64,000 nucleotides of DNA from Echinococcus granulosus (GCF_000524195.1 NW_020170421.1:344424-408423), one strand, 5' to 3'. Shown: positions 1-13,218, counted from the stretch's first letter. The notes: a model not told the origin generated them from the letters alone. Numbers and translations: made by a program.

Positions 1-1998
1 TTCTCTACCCAAGACCGTGAGTCATGATAAAGGAATTTATTTACTCACAACTCCCACCCTCTTACTAGGGACCTACCTTGTAATCCTGCCATCAGCTGTC
101 AAGGACTGTGGTTTCACGGGCTATTAAGGCACTCCGTTGATAGAAAAAGCTTCGTTTGGAATTGTAATAAGTGTTTCACTAAAACGAAAACGGTGAAAGT
201 TAATTGATTGCAAGAAGATTGTTGACACGCGCCATTTCTTAAAGTAGTCACCATTACAAGTCCCAATCCTTTCTTAAGGAGGCAAAAATTTGATGCCAGT
301 TACACTTCTTTTACTTATTCGATCTTCAGAGGCCATAGAGACCTGCAAAACTGGTTACCCACGTTTTATTCCTATCTCCGAATCGGTGATTTCGTTTCGT
401 GTAATGGCAGGCTAAGGTGGCGACCACTTAGTGATACATCATTATGGGAATACAGAGAGTAAAGCAGTATCTCCAAGCCTTTATTCTAAGCCGCTACTTC
501 TGACTGTTTCTGGAAAGGTTTTTCTTGCACAAGTTAGGCTTTTATGGTGTCAAACAGATGGCTCTAATCGTACTTGAATATCAGCACTCACTACACAAGG
601 GATGCGCAGGCTTTGGGGTTTGAGGCAGTGCCTTAGAAGCATGATCTGTGTATCAGATGAATTAAAGAGAGTACAAAGGTCACTTTCAACCACGAGTTGC
701 CTCATTGGTGCATTCATATGACTTGAAAGAAGTAGTGGAAATTAGGTCGTTTGCAGTGCATGCTGTTGTCTGTGAATGTGCGGCATGTGGCACCCATCTA
801 CTTTGCAGTTCTCATGGCTTTCTCTAAGTGACATCGTTGTTGATGAGTTGTTCCACCATCGCTTCATTTAAACACTGTTGAAATCCGCTATTGACACATT
901 TAGTCCAAGTTATTTGAGCATTAACGACACAACACTTCGTCCCGAAGATTGGAGCCGTCTCTGAGCGTGATGAATGCATCTTCCTGTTACTCATCGTCGG
1001 AATTGCATTCAACCGCCACGTCTTCTTCAAATGCTCCACAAAAATGACGATAAGTTTTTGTTTCTTGCCAGGAAAACTAGGAGTACATCCACTAGACTTA
1101 CGTGAATGGGTGTTAAGTAATGAAATACTACAAGAGCGAAAGGAAGTACTTTGACGGAAGCTAAATAAATTCAAAGAAATCGGCGGAATTTTTACAAATA
1201 ACTACATTACCTAATAGGACCCCAAAACATTGTCATTCGTTATTCCCTTTTAAGGTCCGGCGGCGCGACATCTTAGCGACTGAAATACGCCAATGTTTGA
1301 CTACCAATCCGTTTGAGCATAGGGCAAAGTTAGGAACTTGAGCGTGTAGTAAAAGGTCGTGTTTTACTTAGCTGCTCTATTCAAGTAGTGGAAGTGAGAT
1401 CGGAAATGGGGTTCTCATACAGGAATTGACCATAGAGCAAACCCGCGATTCCGTTTGTGGCGCTCTAGATTTCGAACGGAACTGCATCAACAAACTGTTT
1501 ACAAGGGGAAAGTACCGCCGATTATCGATGACCATGATGATGGTGCATTTGTTTATTTGGGTTATTTTACAGGTAAAGCATAAACACTTGGCGCATGAGA
1601 TTAATTAAAATGCGATTTCGTGAGTGTCCTGTATGAGCACGCGTTGGGCGGAATCAATAGCATGGTAGTTTAAATGCAAATTTTATCCTCGCTATTCACA
1701 AATATTATAGTAGACTTTATTTTCTATTTTTGGGCTTACAAAGGTTTGAGTTTGCCTAACGAGGACGACAGATTAACAGTTTCATGGGACAGATGGCGTG
1801 CAGTGCAGACGTACAGTATGGTTGGAAACTTTGTACGGTTTATTCAGGTTAAAGAATTTATTGTAAACGACAACCTGAATAGCACCAATACTGACGATAT
1901 TTTCAGTACGAACTACATGTTAAGGAGTTTCAGATTATTAATCATTTTTGAGGTTCCATTTTGATAGATATGGAAGACAGGCAAATTCTTGAGTTAAG
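1..1998. other. Intergenic, no gene recognised
   Basis: AT-rich sequence with only short open frames that lack codon bias, family motifs or paired splice sites. No repeat or RNA gene was recognised here. Confidence 0.6.
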
Positions 1999-2180
1999 TG
2001 TAGTACGTTGGGTGTTTAATCAACCCTCAATTTTGGTAAAGGGGCCACTTAGGTGCTCCTCCATTGTACCTTCGCCGTGTAGGTCGGCCTCTAGGCAATA
2101 CCAGTAGCTTGAGGTTCTACTGTATATAGGCAATGTATTTTTTTACCCGACCATCTTCAGGGCAGTCTCGGGGTGTTAGA
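1999..2180 (+). mobile_element. Solo LTR of the TRIM-like element
   Basis: A diverged single terminal repeat. It starts with a TGTAGTACGTTGGGTGTTT variant of the family start, keeps the central block (TTGTACCTTCGCC), the CCAGTAGCTTGAGG segment and the end block (CTTCAGGGCAGTCTCGGGG). Neither the primer-binding-like sequence nor internal sequence follows, so it is best read as a solo LTR left by recombination or an old truncated copy. Confidence 0.75.
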
Positions 2181-4089
2181 TAATATCCAAACTTATCATT
2201 CCGTTATAATCAACGAAAATTAGTAATTTTTAACAGGGAAATGCATATGGCTGTGTCACGAAAATCGGACATTACAGAATTCCCGATCCTTTTTACTGGC
2301 ATGAATAAAACGCTGAACACCATTATGCACTATTTTGATTGTTCGTTTGGCTACTCGTTTCGGTTTTGTAGGCACTTACGTCTCCGCCGAGTCATACCTT
2401 ACTTTGTCTGCAGGAAGTCTCGGGGATTTACGATTACACACCTCAAAAATGGACTTATTATCCAAGCGGAAAATTTTTTTCTGTAAGTTCAAAGAAAGCC
2501 CAATTCCCAAAAATAATTCTTGCCAATTAAATTATAAGTGCGTCAGAGCAAACTTTCATCTAGTGCGTAAAGTGCCTATCCATTGCTGGTAAAAGTGCGA
2601 TTGGTTTTATTTTTTCCATTGCTGAAAATAACTGGTGGTCGTTCTTAAATGTATGAAACGGACAATTCAGTAAAAAGGGAGTTATTGTTTTCTAATTTAT
2701 TAGCCTTATTTTATTTACTTCATTTGTGAAGCAATGGAGCTCTCAAGCACTGCAAGTGCTATAACAACCGAGTTCAGTAGTGCAAGCCTCGGTACCGTAT
2801 TATCTACAATATTGTAGCTGGGCTGAGTTAGCCGATCTCTTTTTGAGGTAGACACTTGATTAAAATGTTGGACACTTTGATTTACTTAATAAATTTATGC
2901 TTGTTTGAACGTCCCGCAGATTTCGCATAGCCTCCTGCCTAGTCCACCACTGGTGGTATCGTTAGGCACACTCGATCCAGGTGAAGAACCATTCCCATTT
3001 TTTTGACCCATCATTAAATAAACATATTTCAGTGAGACTATATCTGCTATGGGCAGATAAAAAAGTACGCAATTTCCGAATGGGTGGGGATTATGCTACA
3101 TCGAGTCAAAGAACCCTTAAAGAAAGACTTATTAATGCGCCTTCGAACCCACCGACTTAAGTCAGTGAGAGAATTTGAAATGCTCTTTTCTGCTTGTGCC
3201 ACAGGAATTAAGGGGGAAACAGGATATCCTCTACGAAGAGCCTCGTCCAGCATTTAACGCGACCTCTCCAATCAACCTCTTTCTCTATGCAGTTCTTCTC
3301 GAAGTAGATGCTATATTTAGGAATCAAAGCTAATTTTTCAGTACGTAGTACTTCAAACAGGTGCCATCGTCACTGTGATGTGGGTTAATTGTATCCCCTT
3401 CTGGCCGACTTCGTGATGGGTTACAAGTTACAGAAAATCGTATGGCACAAGACGCAGAAGAATGATCCCAGAGAGCCGAGCTAACGCTTTGTTTGCATAT
3501 ATTTTCACTATGTTTTTTAAAGAAACCATCATGGCATCAATATCCAAATCTGCTGTTTTTTTTCGGTATCAAACGTAATAAAGTGAATCAAAAAAACATT
3601 CTCTAAGTTTGAAGTGCGAGAAAGTGATACCATTACTGAGGGTATTTTTCAAAGCACGATTTCAGATGTATGCTATTTATTGATGGTCTATAAAAGTTAA
3701 TTTGAAAGAGGACCATTTTTGCATCCCCTCCTGATCAAAGTACCCACTTAGGACCATTAAACTGAGCCGATGGGAGCGCTTCTGGGCTATTAAGGATACG
3801 CAGAATGGTCGGAAAAGCGTGCGGATGACTAGACAAAGGGAAAAAAACTACTCTAAATGCAGTAAATATTAAAAGGCAGTAAAAGAATTGATAATTGGTT
3901 TTAAAAGGCTAACGAACCTTTGAGAGGCATTCCGTATTCCACCCGCATTCTCTCCTATAATGTACCCAAACTATTATTTATTGAAAGCATAAACAAATTC
4001 AATGCAAATTAATTATATTTGTGTGGAAAATTCTGAAGGTGAAAAGATTTATTGAGCATTGAAAATCTCTTTACAACTTTAAAGCTTAA
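2181..4089. other. Intergenic, no gene recognised
   Basis: AT-rich, no supported exon, RNA gene or repeat. A 68-codon minus frame near 3047-3253 has no recognisable motif. Confidence 0.55.
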
Positions 4090-5167
4090 TGCACTGCCCC
4101 GAGTCTATCTTAAAAACGAAAGAAGACAAGATACTAGGGCGGTGTACAGAAGGGCTGGGGGCTACTGGCATGGCTGGAGGCCATCTCGCCCAGTGCATGG
4201 CCAATAGCCGACCACTTCAGCCCTCATATTATCAAAAAATCAAAAGTTTAATTAAAAATCAAAGTGTTACATGGCTCCTTCGCCTCTTTTGAGCGATTCC
4301 CTTGGCCAAGCTTTCGCGTCAGCCACCACAACTTTGCCGGTGCCGTAAGGAATACACTTACGAACCAACCCCGCTAGTCATTGAATTGGTGTGCAACTGA
4401 AATGATCCTTGACCGCAAAGTCACTGAATCCTCTTGGTATATCTACTGGATTAGGAGTTTGGTCCTGCTTGAGAACTATATTGGGGGAAGAAGGAATGTA
4501 CAGACTGTCACGCATACCCATCGCTGGTCGAAGGTACACTGAACTAAAAAAAGAGTCCTTTAATAAGAGACGGTGCATGACATAGTTTTATGGGATAATA
4601 TTTCGCGTCTGTTCTTCCTTGTCACTCTATTTTTGCTTAAGTGCTGGCCATCTACGTCTGCCTGGATTCTATCAGGCTAGTAGAAGAGTTATTGCATTTT
4701 CATTTCATTGACATCTTCATCCTGGTACCGTAGACAACTCCGTAACCAACCTTACCAGGTGGCCCACAGCCACGGCTAGTGTCACTTCAGATGTTAATAT
4801 CTGTCCTGCAAAACACAAAACCTGAATTATTGCCTCAAATAAATGCCTTTCTCATTCCTTTTACTAGGGTTCGTCTCAGACTCTCCCATCCATGGCACGG
4901 GTACTTCTTCCGGATTTAGGGTGGTTGTCCTTTGTGATCGGTCTTGCTTTCCTCTGCCGAAAATGCAGCCCCTTGAGGCTTCTTTGAATACGAACGAAGG
5001 CGTAATACTAAGGCAGAATATGTAGTGCTGACGTAAGGTTAAGCTGGGTGGGATAAAGACTACTGGCATAGCCCGGAGGCCGAGCCGTTGGGCGGCAGTG
5101 CAATCGTGGAACCCTAGGAGCCTGCAAAACCAAAACGAAGAATTAAGCACGTAATCAAAGCATTACA
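4090..5167 (-). mobile_element. Near full-length TRIM-like LTR element, minus orientation
   Basis: Read on the minus strand, the left LTR is 5167-4964. It begins TGTAATGCTTTGATTACG and ends in a GGGGCTGCA variant of the family end GGGGTGCTACA. A primer-binding-like stretch (CGGCAGAGGAAAGC) follows at once. Internal sequence runs to about 4290 and closes in a purine tract (CTCAAAAGAGGCGAAGGAG). The right LTR is 4271-4090, starting TGTAACACTTTGA. Total is about 1.08 kb. No gag, protease, reverse transcriptase or integrase is present, so the element is non-autonomous. The two LTRs differ at many positions, so it is old, and no clear target-site duplication is visible. Confidence 0.85.
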
Positions 5168-7099
5168 ACAAATTAACTTTCCTTCCTACTTCCCTTTTAA
5201 AACCACTTGCTGAGAATGCACGTTATGTGAACCGCACATTCATCCAGCTCTTTACCTTTTTATAGCAATGCCCCATAAGAGGAAAGATGAAAGTCTTTGT
5301 AAAAGGTATTTCTGTAAATTTGAAATTCACTGCAATGCGCCTTTGTGGAAAATCAGTTAAAAGAACGGTTCGCCTAGCAGACACCTGCGTCTTCGTTCCC
5401 TCAAACGACAATGGCCAAATTTGAGAAGCATTGAGATTGTTTTGGGGTAGACTCTCGTCTTTGTGGAGCCCACTCATGCATGGTTTTTTTCCATTAAATT
5501 TAATGTTAAACCGTGAAAAAAAGACCAAATCCTCCTCAGCCACCCACTCCATACTTTTACTCATACGTGTTTGAAAATCCTCCCCGAGGTCAACTCAAAT
5601 ATAATGGTGGGAACAAACGGCAGCTGGGTTTTTCATTTAAAAATTATGAAACAGTAGTTTAGTTGGGGAAAATGAAAAGTTTTGCATCAAGGTTGGGTGA
5701 AGCTAAATACAGTTTAATGAGATGCTCGTATCTTAAAACAATTCATAGAGTTTGCTGATTTCAGAATGTTCTGGTGAATTCCAAAAAACCAAAGGGTTTA
5801 AATACACAAGTTCCCTTTTAAAAACCGTCAAAACCCAACTTTTGTGCCTTCATCTACTTGCATCGACTCTTCCATCTCTAAGAGCTTCGAAGGTGGAACG
5901 AAACCCTTTGATTTGGATGCAATATTAAGGTAATCTTAGAGTTTGTCCACCAATCAGGCATTGAGGACGGCTTTAGAAATTAGGTCATGTTAGATCAATG
6001 TATGCTATGCCTTATCTTTTGAGTCAGTTCTGAACAGGTTGTGAGGTGTGGGTGTAGGAACAGATCGCCCTGTCACCGGGGATTGGAGTGATTAGACCCA
6101 TTAACAGCAAAACATAATCAAGTGGTGTTCTATAGCAATGCAAGGAATAATGCTGAGACGAAATATACTCAAGGTAGGACTATAACACCCTGGTTGCTAG
6201 CTTAACTCTTTGATTTGGTTTCGCGAGCATATTAAACCCTAGCGGTTGTTCTTCCGCTAAGTAGTATGGAGTCGGGGGGATGCCAGTAGCCGCCCCATTC
6301 CCCAACCTATCCTCAGCCCAGCTCTGCATTGGTAGCACACAGTCTGTCCTAATATTATAAATTCTTGAGTTTTCGAAAAAAACTCGGGTCGCTACGGAAT
6401 AAGGGTGACCTCAGTCAGAACCCTCTCTGAAACTAAATGAGCTTCCAAATGAGTGACCACATTCCCATTCAGACAGTATCGAAAATGGATGTCGAAAATT
6501 TGGTATAGTAAATACAGATAAAAGTCAACACTTATGTGGACTGTCACAGATCATTTTCATGATTGCATACCAATTCCCTTCAAAAGCGGTAGATTTATCT
6601 TGAATAAAAAAGGATAAATTTCTCTCCTTTTTAACTTGAGACCTTTCACCAGTCTAATCCACCAGAGTCAAAAATGTAATTACTTGATTCTTCTCAGTTT
6701 CTATTCAGCAATGCCTCTACAGTTTTGGTAGGAGAAAGTAATTTCAGATGACATCATATTTCTGAAAGCTTTCTGTAAAAATTTAAAGTAACTAAGCAAT
6801 ATTTAAGGATAATTGGTATAGTGGTGATAAAATCGGGAAAGAAAGTGCGTGTCAGTCAGCCTCACACTAATGAGAGAAGTAAGAATGGAAAATAAGAGAG
6901 TTGAGTGGCAGCGTGGTTTTGACGCGCACGATGTTATCCGTGTAGGGAAAAAAAAACATACTTATAAACACACAAATATTTATTAAAATGTCTTTTTTGC
7001 AAGATCGGGTTAAACTCAGCCTCGTGCTGTCACGATGCCTGTTCCTGGAAAGAAAGGACGCAAATTTTTCAGTGGACTTTTGATATCGACCATGGCGTC
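5168..7099. other. Intergenic, solo LTR inside, no gene recognised
   Basis: Apart from the single terminal repeat listed within it, this stretch shows no supported exon or RNA gene. A 113-codon minus frame at 5223-5564 has no recognised motif and is treated as chance. Confidence 0.55.
6181..6396 (+). mobile_element. Solo LTR of the TRIM-like element
   Basis: Matches the family LTR from a diverged start (TGGTTGCTAGCTTAACTC) through GGTTTCGCGAGCA, TTGTTCTTCCGCTAAG and GGATGCCAGTAGCC to the end block ACTCGGGTCGCTACGG. No internal sequence follows. It is slightly long (about 216 bp) because of small insertions in the second half. Confidence 0.75.
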
Positions 7100-7540
7100 T
7101 GTAATACTGACTGTTTAACTCTTCATCTCAGTTACACGGACACTGGAGGGTGCAACTATCGTCCTTCTGCCCGAGTGCTTCATACAGCTACCGTAGTCAG
7201 CTCCTCAGCTAACTTTTCCAAATGTTTAATGGCCACAACTCGTGTCGCTTCAGTTGGTAGTGGCATTTCTACAGAACACGGAACTGGGTCATATTCAACC
7301 CTTCTGCTAGGGGTCGTCACAGATTCTTCCATCCCTAGCACATGCCCTTTTCCGTCATGTTAAGATTTATCACCCAGTGGAAGAAATCACGTTGGTTATT
7401 CTTTAAGATCGGGTCCGCCTTCCGCTGCCTTCAATGTAGGGTCCCGGGGCTTCCTTGAAGGCTAAAGAAGGCGTGGAGACAGTGCCTGTAACCCCCCAAC
7501 ACATCTGCACTTCAGCAATACATATTCTGCGTGGACGCTA
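7100..7540. mobile_element. Composite: plus-strand LTR interrupted by an inverted TRIM fragment
   Basis: Positions 7100-7170 match the first 70-80 bp of the LTR in plus orientation (TGTAATACTGACTGTTTAAC onward). Positions 7171-7472 match the family in minus orientation: part of the internal domain, then the primer-binding-like site, then the last third of the left LTR. From 7473 the plus-strand LTR resumes close to where it stopped and runs through GCAATACATATTCTGC to about 7540. The simplest reading is an older LTR split by a fragment of a second, oppositely oriented copy. Confidence 0.65.
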
Positions 7541-8461
7541 TGCATTATCCTTATTTTTTTTCTAGGTATAGTCTAATTTCGAAATATTTTAGTTTATATG
7601 GTGCAAACTAGAAAGCCTGGGGAGCTAAATGTAGGTAGAGGTGGACTCGTGACACGCATTTATAATGCACTGTCGAATGTGGCAAGGGAAGGAACAACTA
7701 CGTTCTTCTTTCCCAGAGAGAAATCATTCCTAGTCGAGGATCGTATCTGCATCGTCTACAAACCTTGTTAAGACCGAAAAGAGTGAATAAGCCGGTAACA
7801 CATATACTACCTACTATTTAGCCTCACTACAGTGGCAAGTTACTCCAGTGTTTACATTTCACTCCATACCACAAAACCACCACCTCATATCAGAGATCGG
7901 GTTTTGACAATTCAACACTGCAACATTTCTAATATCAAGCAGTTCTGGGATTGATAACTTCCATAACCGTTAAGTGGGTTTTCAAAGCACAAACAAATTA
8001 GTAAAGTCACGATAAGTTGACATTAAGCAAAACGATATAACTTTACGACTAGTACACTGAATGAAGTGGGTGTTTGGAAACAAAACGCGACCAAATGTTA
8101 TGTCTATAAAATGTTCTCGATTGGCATTGTGGCAAATCACCCTACTATTTAAGCCTCCCCCAACCCTGCTTTCCCGTACTACAATTGCTGGGGCCTGTTT
8201 GAGAGAGCTTTCTCGTCTTGCCTACCTTCAGGCTTTATGATCACATTTGGACAAACCATAAACTCTGCAGAAGATAAATAACAGCTGTCATCTTAAAAAC
8301 AACTTAACATTCTGCATATTTGTCTTATTACAAACGGAGTCTACCCTCATCCCTCTCAAAAAACTAATTATACAAGCTATTCTCTTTTAAAAGTACAGGT
8401 GAGCTAGGAAATTAAAAACAGTGCTTTAATAGGTCGAATTTATACAATTAGTCCTCACTAT
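7541..8461. other. Intergenic, no gene recognised
   Basis: No supported exon, RNA gene or repeat was seen between two copies of the TRIM-like element. Confidence 0.55.
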
Positions 8462-9505
8462 TGCATAGAAATATCCTGGTAGGTTGGAAAAATTCTTTGT
8501 TTGGGTTTTACGGCTGTTAAAACTCTGCGATTGTACTTTCGCTGGGTGACGTGACCCCTGGTCCATGCTAGTAGCTCCCAGGCCCATTCTACACCATCAG
8601 TGCATGTTCTGACCCAGTATCATGTCTACATTCGTCTTCAGGGCAGTTTCGGGGCCCTACATTAGTGGCAACGAAAAGCGAACCCGGTGGAGAAGTACCA
8701 CAAACCCGATTTTTATTGCTGAACGATATTTTGTAAAGTAGTGGAAGAAGGAGATATGCCACTGAGGGAAGAATTGAGATGAGCTCCAACAGAAGGGTTA
8801 AAAGTGGCACCCACCCTTGCCAACTACTTCAGTCCCGTGATTTACAGGAATGCTATCAACAACGAAAGTGACCCTAGCCATGGCTGTAAACCAACTAGAG
8901 TAGTTTCTTAACCAGCTTTTGACAGTACCTAGATAAAGATGTCAATGAAGTGAACACACGATACCCCCCCCCACCAGGTGGATAGAATCCAGACAAATAT
9001 ACTTGAGCAGAACTGAAATGGGAACAAAGTGGTAAGAAGGAAGAGACACGATGCCTTATTACATAAATCTATTTCAAGCGACTCCATTTTTGAGCCAGTA
9101 TTCTCACGACTAGCGATTAGCATACTTGACAGCCAGCATATTCTTCCTTCCCTTAATACAGTTCCAAAACAGGACAAAACTCCTGACCCAGTAGTGTCGC
9201 CATGATAGGGCCTTAAGGCGGCGGTCAGATATCTTCTCACTTGCACGCAAATTCGATGACTGGTGTGGATGGCGGTTGACCGTGTTTTTCCAAAAGCACA
9301 GACTGCGTTATGATGGGCAACGTGGGAGATTGACTCGGGGAAGCGCAATACTTTGGTTGTTTGTTAAGCGCTTTGTGTTTTTCTAGGGCACTTACGGGCC
9401 CGGCCCTTGTACTTCCGCTGAGCATCGTGGCCTCTGGGCCATGCTGGTAGCTTCCAATCCTTCTCCATGTTGATAAATCACATGCTGCCCTAGTAGTGCC
9501 ATAGG
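8462..9505 (+). mobile_element. TRIM-like LTR element, right LTR truncated
   Basis: The left LTR is about 8462-8661, with TTGTACTTTCGCTGGG, CCATGCTAGTAGC and an end at GGGGCCCTACA. The primer-binding-like sequence follows (AGTGGCAACGAAAAGCGAACC). The internal region runs to about 9343 and has lost most of the usual 3' end and purine tract. The right LTR starts near 9344 (GCAATACTTTGGTTGTTTG), carries TTGTACTTCCGCTGAG and GGCCATGCTGGTAGC, and breaks off around 9505 in the GCCCTAGTAGTGCC block. Short open frames inside it are not conserved between copies. Confidence 0.82.
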
Positions 9506-12500
9506 GCTCCAGTACAACTATGATATAATTCCCATCAAATATCAAGCAGATGATCCTGTTTAATGAGCCCTAACTTTTAAAATTTGTTCTCAAGAGCCAC
9601 CGTTGCAACATATCCATAATGAAGCGCTTACATAGGTGGATTAAAGTAGCCTATTTGCATAGTTGAAAAAAATGATGGAAAATTAGACTTTTTTTTAGAT
9701 TATACTTAATCGCGTGATCTCAGTGTCTGCGGTTCGTCCCACCACCTTGTTAGTTTCCATACTTCCTCCGCCCTCCTCTACACTATCAACAAGCCGTGCT
9801 CCTACGTCAACGTTCCTCATCACGGTTTCAAGCGTGACCCTGGGGAGCTACAACAGCCCTATTTCATATCATGAATGACGCAACTGTACTTAAAAATACT
9901 ATATTTCACTAAACAAATAAATGCAGGAAATAAGTAGAAGGAGAAATGAAAGGTATAATTAAAAAGCAGCTAATAATTGCGCTTTTCTTGTGTCCGCTTC
10001 GTACTAAAACAATGACTAGGCTTCGTGACCAAACTCACAAAACAGGATGCGAATCGCCATAAGAAATATTTTATACTTTCGTATAAGTTTCGCACAGCTC
10101 ACACTCGCGGTGACTCCCAAGCAATGATCCATAAGTCGTTTTTGCCGAAAGAAACATAAAATGTTATGCTCCAAGTAAGCGTTGCTAGCCATTAAACTAG
10201 CCAAGAGTTGGTTATAATGGAGCGGAATACGTTACCACTATATGGCCTTTATGGAAAGTACATTATAAATGTTAAATAAGCAACCCTAGAAATTACGTTA
10301 AATTTTCAAAAGGATGTTTATGTAAATCGTAAAAAGCACTTATCGCATGCGAACTCTTTGCAGTTTTGGGTTAAAAATAAAGTGAACTTTGGTTCTCCTA
10401 ATTTTGGAGTTCCTTCGTTTTATCAAATTACATGGTTTGGAAGAGGTAGAAACAGGATAGAATCACCCACAAGCCTTTTTGGGCCCTATAATTAAGAAAT
10501 TTGGATGACCTCAATGAGTGATAGCGATCCAGCCTCTAATTAATTACTTTTCATGCAGTAAAGGGATGAATAAATACATTGTTCAAACCAGCAACTAGCA
10601 GTAATTAATTAAGAGTTATTTGACAATCGTGCTTATATGTAAAACCGTTTTTTATCTGTAAACTCAAGGTGAAAAAGATGCTGAAACTGAATGGTTAATC
10701 TGCAAAAACCACTGCAATGCTTTGAGTATTTGCTAAACTTTTCGTTTTGGTTTGGTGGGCGTTCAAAGCCCCGTGATTGAACTTCCGCTGGGCGACAGTC
10801 TCTGGGCCAGGTCAGTAGCGTCGGCAATACATATTCTGTCCCAGTGTCGTGTCCTTGTTCCGTCTTTAGGAAAGACTCGGGGCACCGCAAACACCATAAT
10901 ATCAAAATAAACAAACGTGGCAATCACCAAGCCTCCAATTTTATTAATGTCTACGATGTTAACGGAGTCATATGTTGCGAAATATACTAATTCTAAAAGT
11001 CTTTGCGATGTCTGTTAATGTTATGTGCAATTATTCGATGCGACCCGAGGATACGGACAAATTGTCTTCGTTTACATCCATTACATCAATCGTGTCCTTC
11101 ACTTCTGTCCCTTCATTTGGAACTCTTATCATAAAATGCCACTTGGGTTTTATAGCTATTTCCAGTTTTCTGCTTTACGAATCGGAACTTACTTAATTTC
11201 TGAGGTGCTAAAGCCTTCTGCCACGCATTTTTTTGCAAAGTATTTGGGATGAGGAGTCACCGAAAGGCGGATGCATCACGCTCAGATAACACGCCATTCT
11301 ACCTGACGAAAATCTGTGTCAGCAGTGGTCAAATTACATAGAATTAATGCGGCACAACGGTTTTTAACTTAAGCGATGGTGAAACAACTCAATAAAAACG
11401 CCAACGTATATTGGGGAAAGTCATAAGAACTGTTAGACAGATAGGTATTACAGGCCATCGCCTTATCCGCATTCTCCTGATGGCATTTTTGTGGGTGGGC
11501 ATCACTTTGTTTGCAATACACAATCCTATGCGCTTCAGTCACACAACGAACTGCATCAGAGAGCAGATGATAATTTCTTCGTTGCCTGGAGGCAGATTGA
11601 AAGAAGAGTGTCTATCAGTGAAACATTTCATAAAAATCAGAAGCAAGTTTAAAACCCTTAGTATTTTATTTATTTCTACTGACAAAATAATCCTTGCAGA
11701 CTTAAAGACAATTTATTGCAACATTAACCATAGACTTACATTAAAAATCGCTTTAAAAGTTGTGAAATATCAAAGATATACTGCCTTGGAAACCAAGAAC
11801 TCACAATAAAAATGTCCACGAAGGTTGCGTGGTTTAAAATTTGTTTTTATATCTGAATTTTATTATTCAGAGATACATAACCCCAAACGTTGAAAATTCC
11901 AACGTTTTATTTGTTTGGCTTTAGCAAAAAACTTGGATTGGTACCGCTGGCTGACCGTCGAACGAAAAGTTGGGACAGGTGAAAAAAAGCTGTTTAATTT
12001 ACTAAATTTTAATACAATTACACATTCAGGCTGTAAATATATTCAATCTTTGTTCTATTCGCACACCCAATGAGTTTGGAGGTCAAAGCCTCGCTTAAAT
12101 GATGCGGTTCCCGGGCATTTAGTTGCCCTAAAAATTTGTCCAGGATCGCATAAATTGTGGGTATTTGACCCATAAATATTAGCGTTTGCAATGGCAGTCA
12201 GAATGTCAATTGTAGGGGTTGAGAGATTTGCATTATGGTCAAGATTTTGGCCAGGCAGACCCCACTTCCGGGAAAATAAGTTGCATGAGGAAAGTAGAAG
12301 TATTCCACACATAAGCTACATCGTTGGCTATTCCTAGAGACGAATTTTCTGGCACGACACAAGTGATAGATGCACTTGGCAATAAAATAATTTTGACTTC
12401 ACGCTATTTCCGTTTATACAATAAATCGAGTTAAAGCACGACAAATGCCCAAAAAATAGGTCGAAGTAAGATGTCTTAATTTATAAAAATGTGTCATGAC

Positions 12501-13218
12501 AACTCAGGCCACATCCAACACACTCGAAGCGATTAGCTTAGTGATAAATTCAGCTTCTGACCTGTAAGGCGCATTATGTTTTGCCGTTCGCTTTTTACAA
12601 AACGTGAACTTTCACTTTCACCGGAAGGAACGAGGAGCAGAGCCGAAATGTCCTGTGATTTTATCGTCGGCTAATTCTTGGCAAGACTAATTTTTGAGCG
12701 GAAACGCCACTATAGAATTTCGCCTGTCTGAAAGTATGGCAGGTCAATTAGGTAAAAAGGAAAAAGTGATGTTGCATCATGCGCAAAGGAAAGCGAACGA
12801 GAGGTAAGAAAATAGGAATGCATTTGATGTTGAGAGTTTGCCCTTTTGAATTCTCTGTATTAAGACCTGTTGACTGCTTCCTATAAATTAAAACAGCAAA
12901 GTTCTTCCTGACCGTAAGCGTAGAAATAAAACGGAGATAAGTGGAATAGTTTTCGCAGAACTGATTCATCTTGATGATTATTTGAATGAAAGATTCCAGC
13001 TAAAATAATGTTTATTTAATGCCATTGTTCAATGTAGGCTACTTTTGCAAATGTAATGTCATCAAATTTCTAAGTGTAGTCTGTTCTGTTGTAGCGATTG
13101 CAAGTACTCCTAAGTTTGTGGGGTCCAAAGGTTTAGGTTCTGATGAAATATTCATTCTTTGTTTATGCAGAATCAATGGACTTGAGCACGCTGAAAGTAA
13201 CGCCAGTTAGTGAAATGG
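9506..13218. other. Intergenic, solo LTR inside, no gene recognised
   Basis: Apart from a solo LTR at 10713-10890, no exon, RNA gene or repeat is supported. A diverged LTR-like patch may lie at about 9730-9860, ending GGGGAGCTACAACA. The longest open frame (11411-11809) starts at TTG and shows no family motif. Confidence 0.5.
10713..10890 (+). mobile_element. Solo LTR of the TRIM-like element, internally deleted
   Basis: Starts TGCAATGCTTTGAG, then carries GAACTTCCGCTGGGCGAC, GGCCAGGTCAGTAGC, GGCAATACATATTCTG and CGTCTTTAGGAAAGACTCGG. A short stretch after the CAGTAGC block, normally about 18 bp with CCCTTCTGTAC, is missing. No internal domain follows. Confidence 0.8.

Noticed and set aside
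824..1174. 116-codon minus-strand open frame with a few Cys and Trp residues
   Set aside because: It resembled a transposase fragment at first glance, but no catalytic motif or terminal repeat could be found.
1674..1964. 96-codon plus-strand open frame with a hydrophobic start
   Set aside because: No motif, no splice context and no neighbouring exons; treated as chance.
5223..5564. 113-codon minus-strand open frame starting at ATG next to a TRIM copy
   Set aside because: No recognisable family or codon bias. It lies outside the element, so it is not an element gene.
9730..9860. Possible further diverged LTR fragment ending GGGGAGCTACAACA
   Set aside because: Only the last block matches well; the rest is too diverged to separate from chance by eye.
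11411..11809. 132-codon plus-strand open frame
   Set aside because: It starts at TTG in AT-rich sequence, lacks domain motifs and flanking splice sites, and its composition looks like chance.
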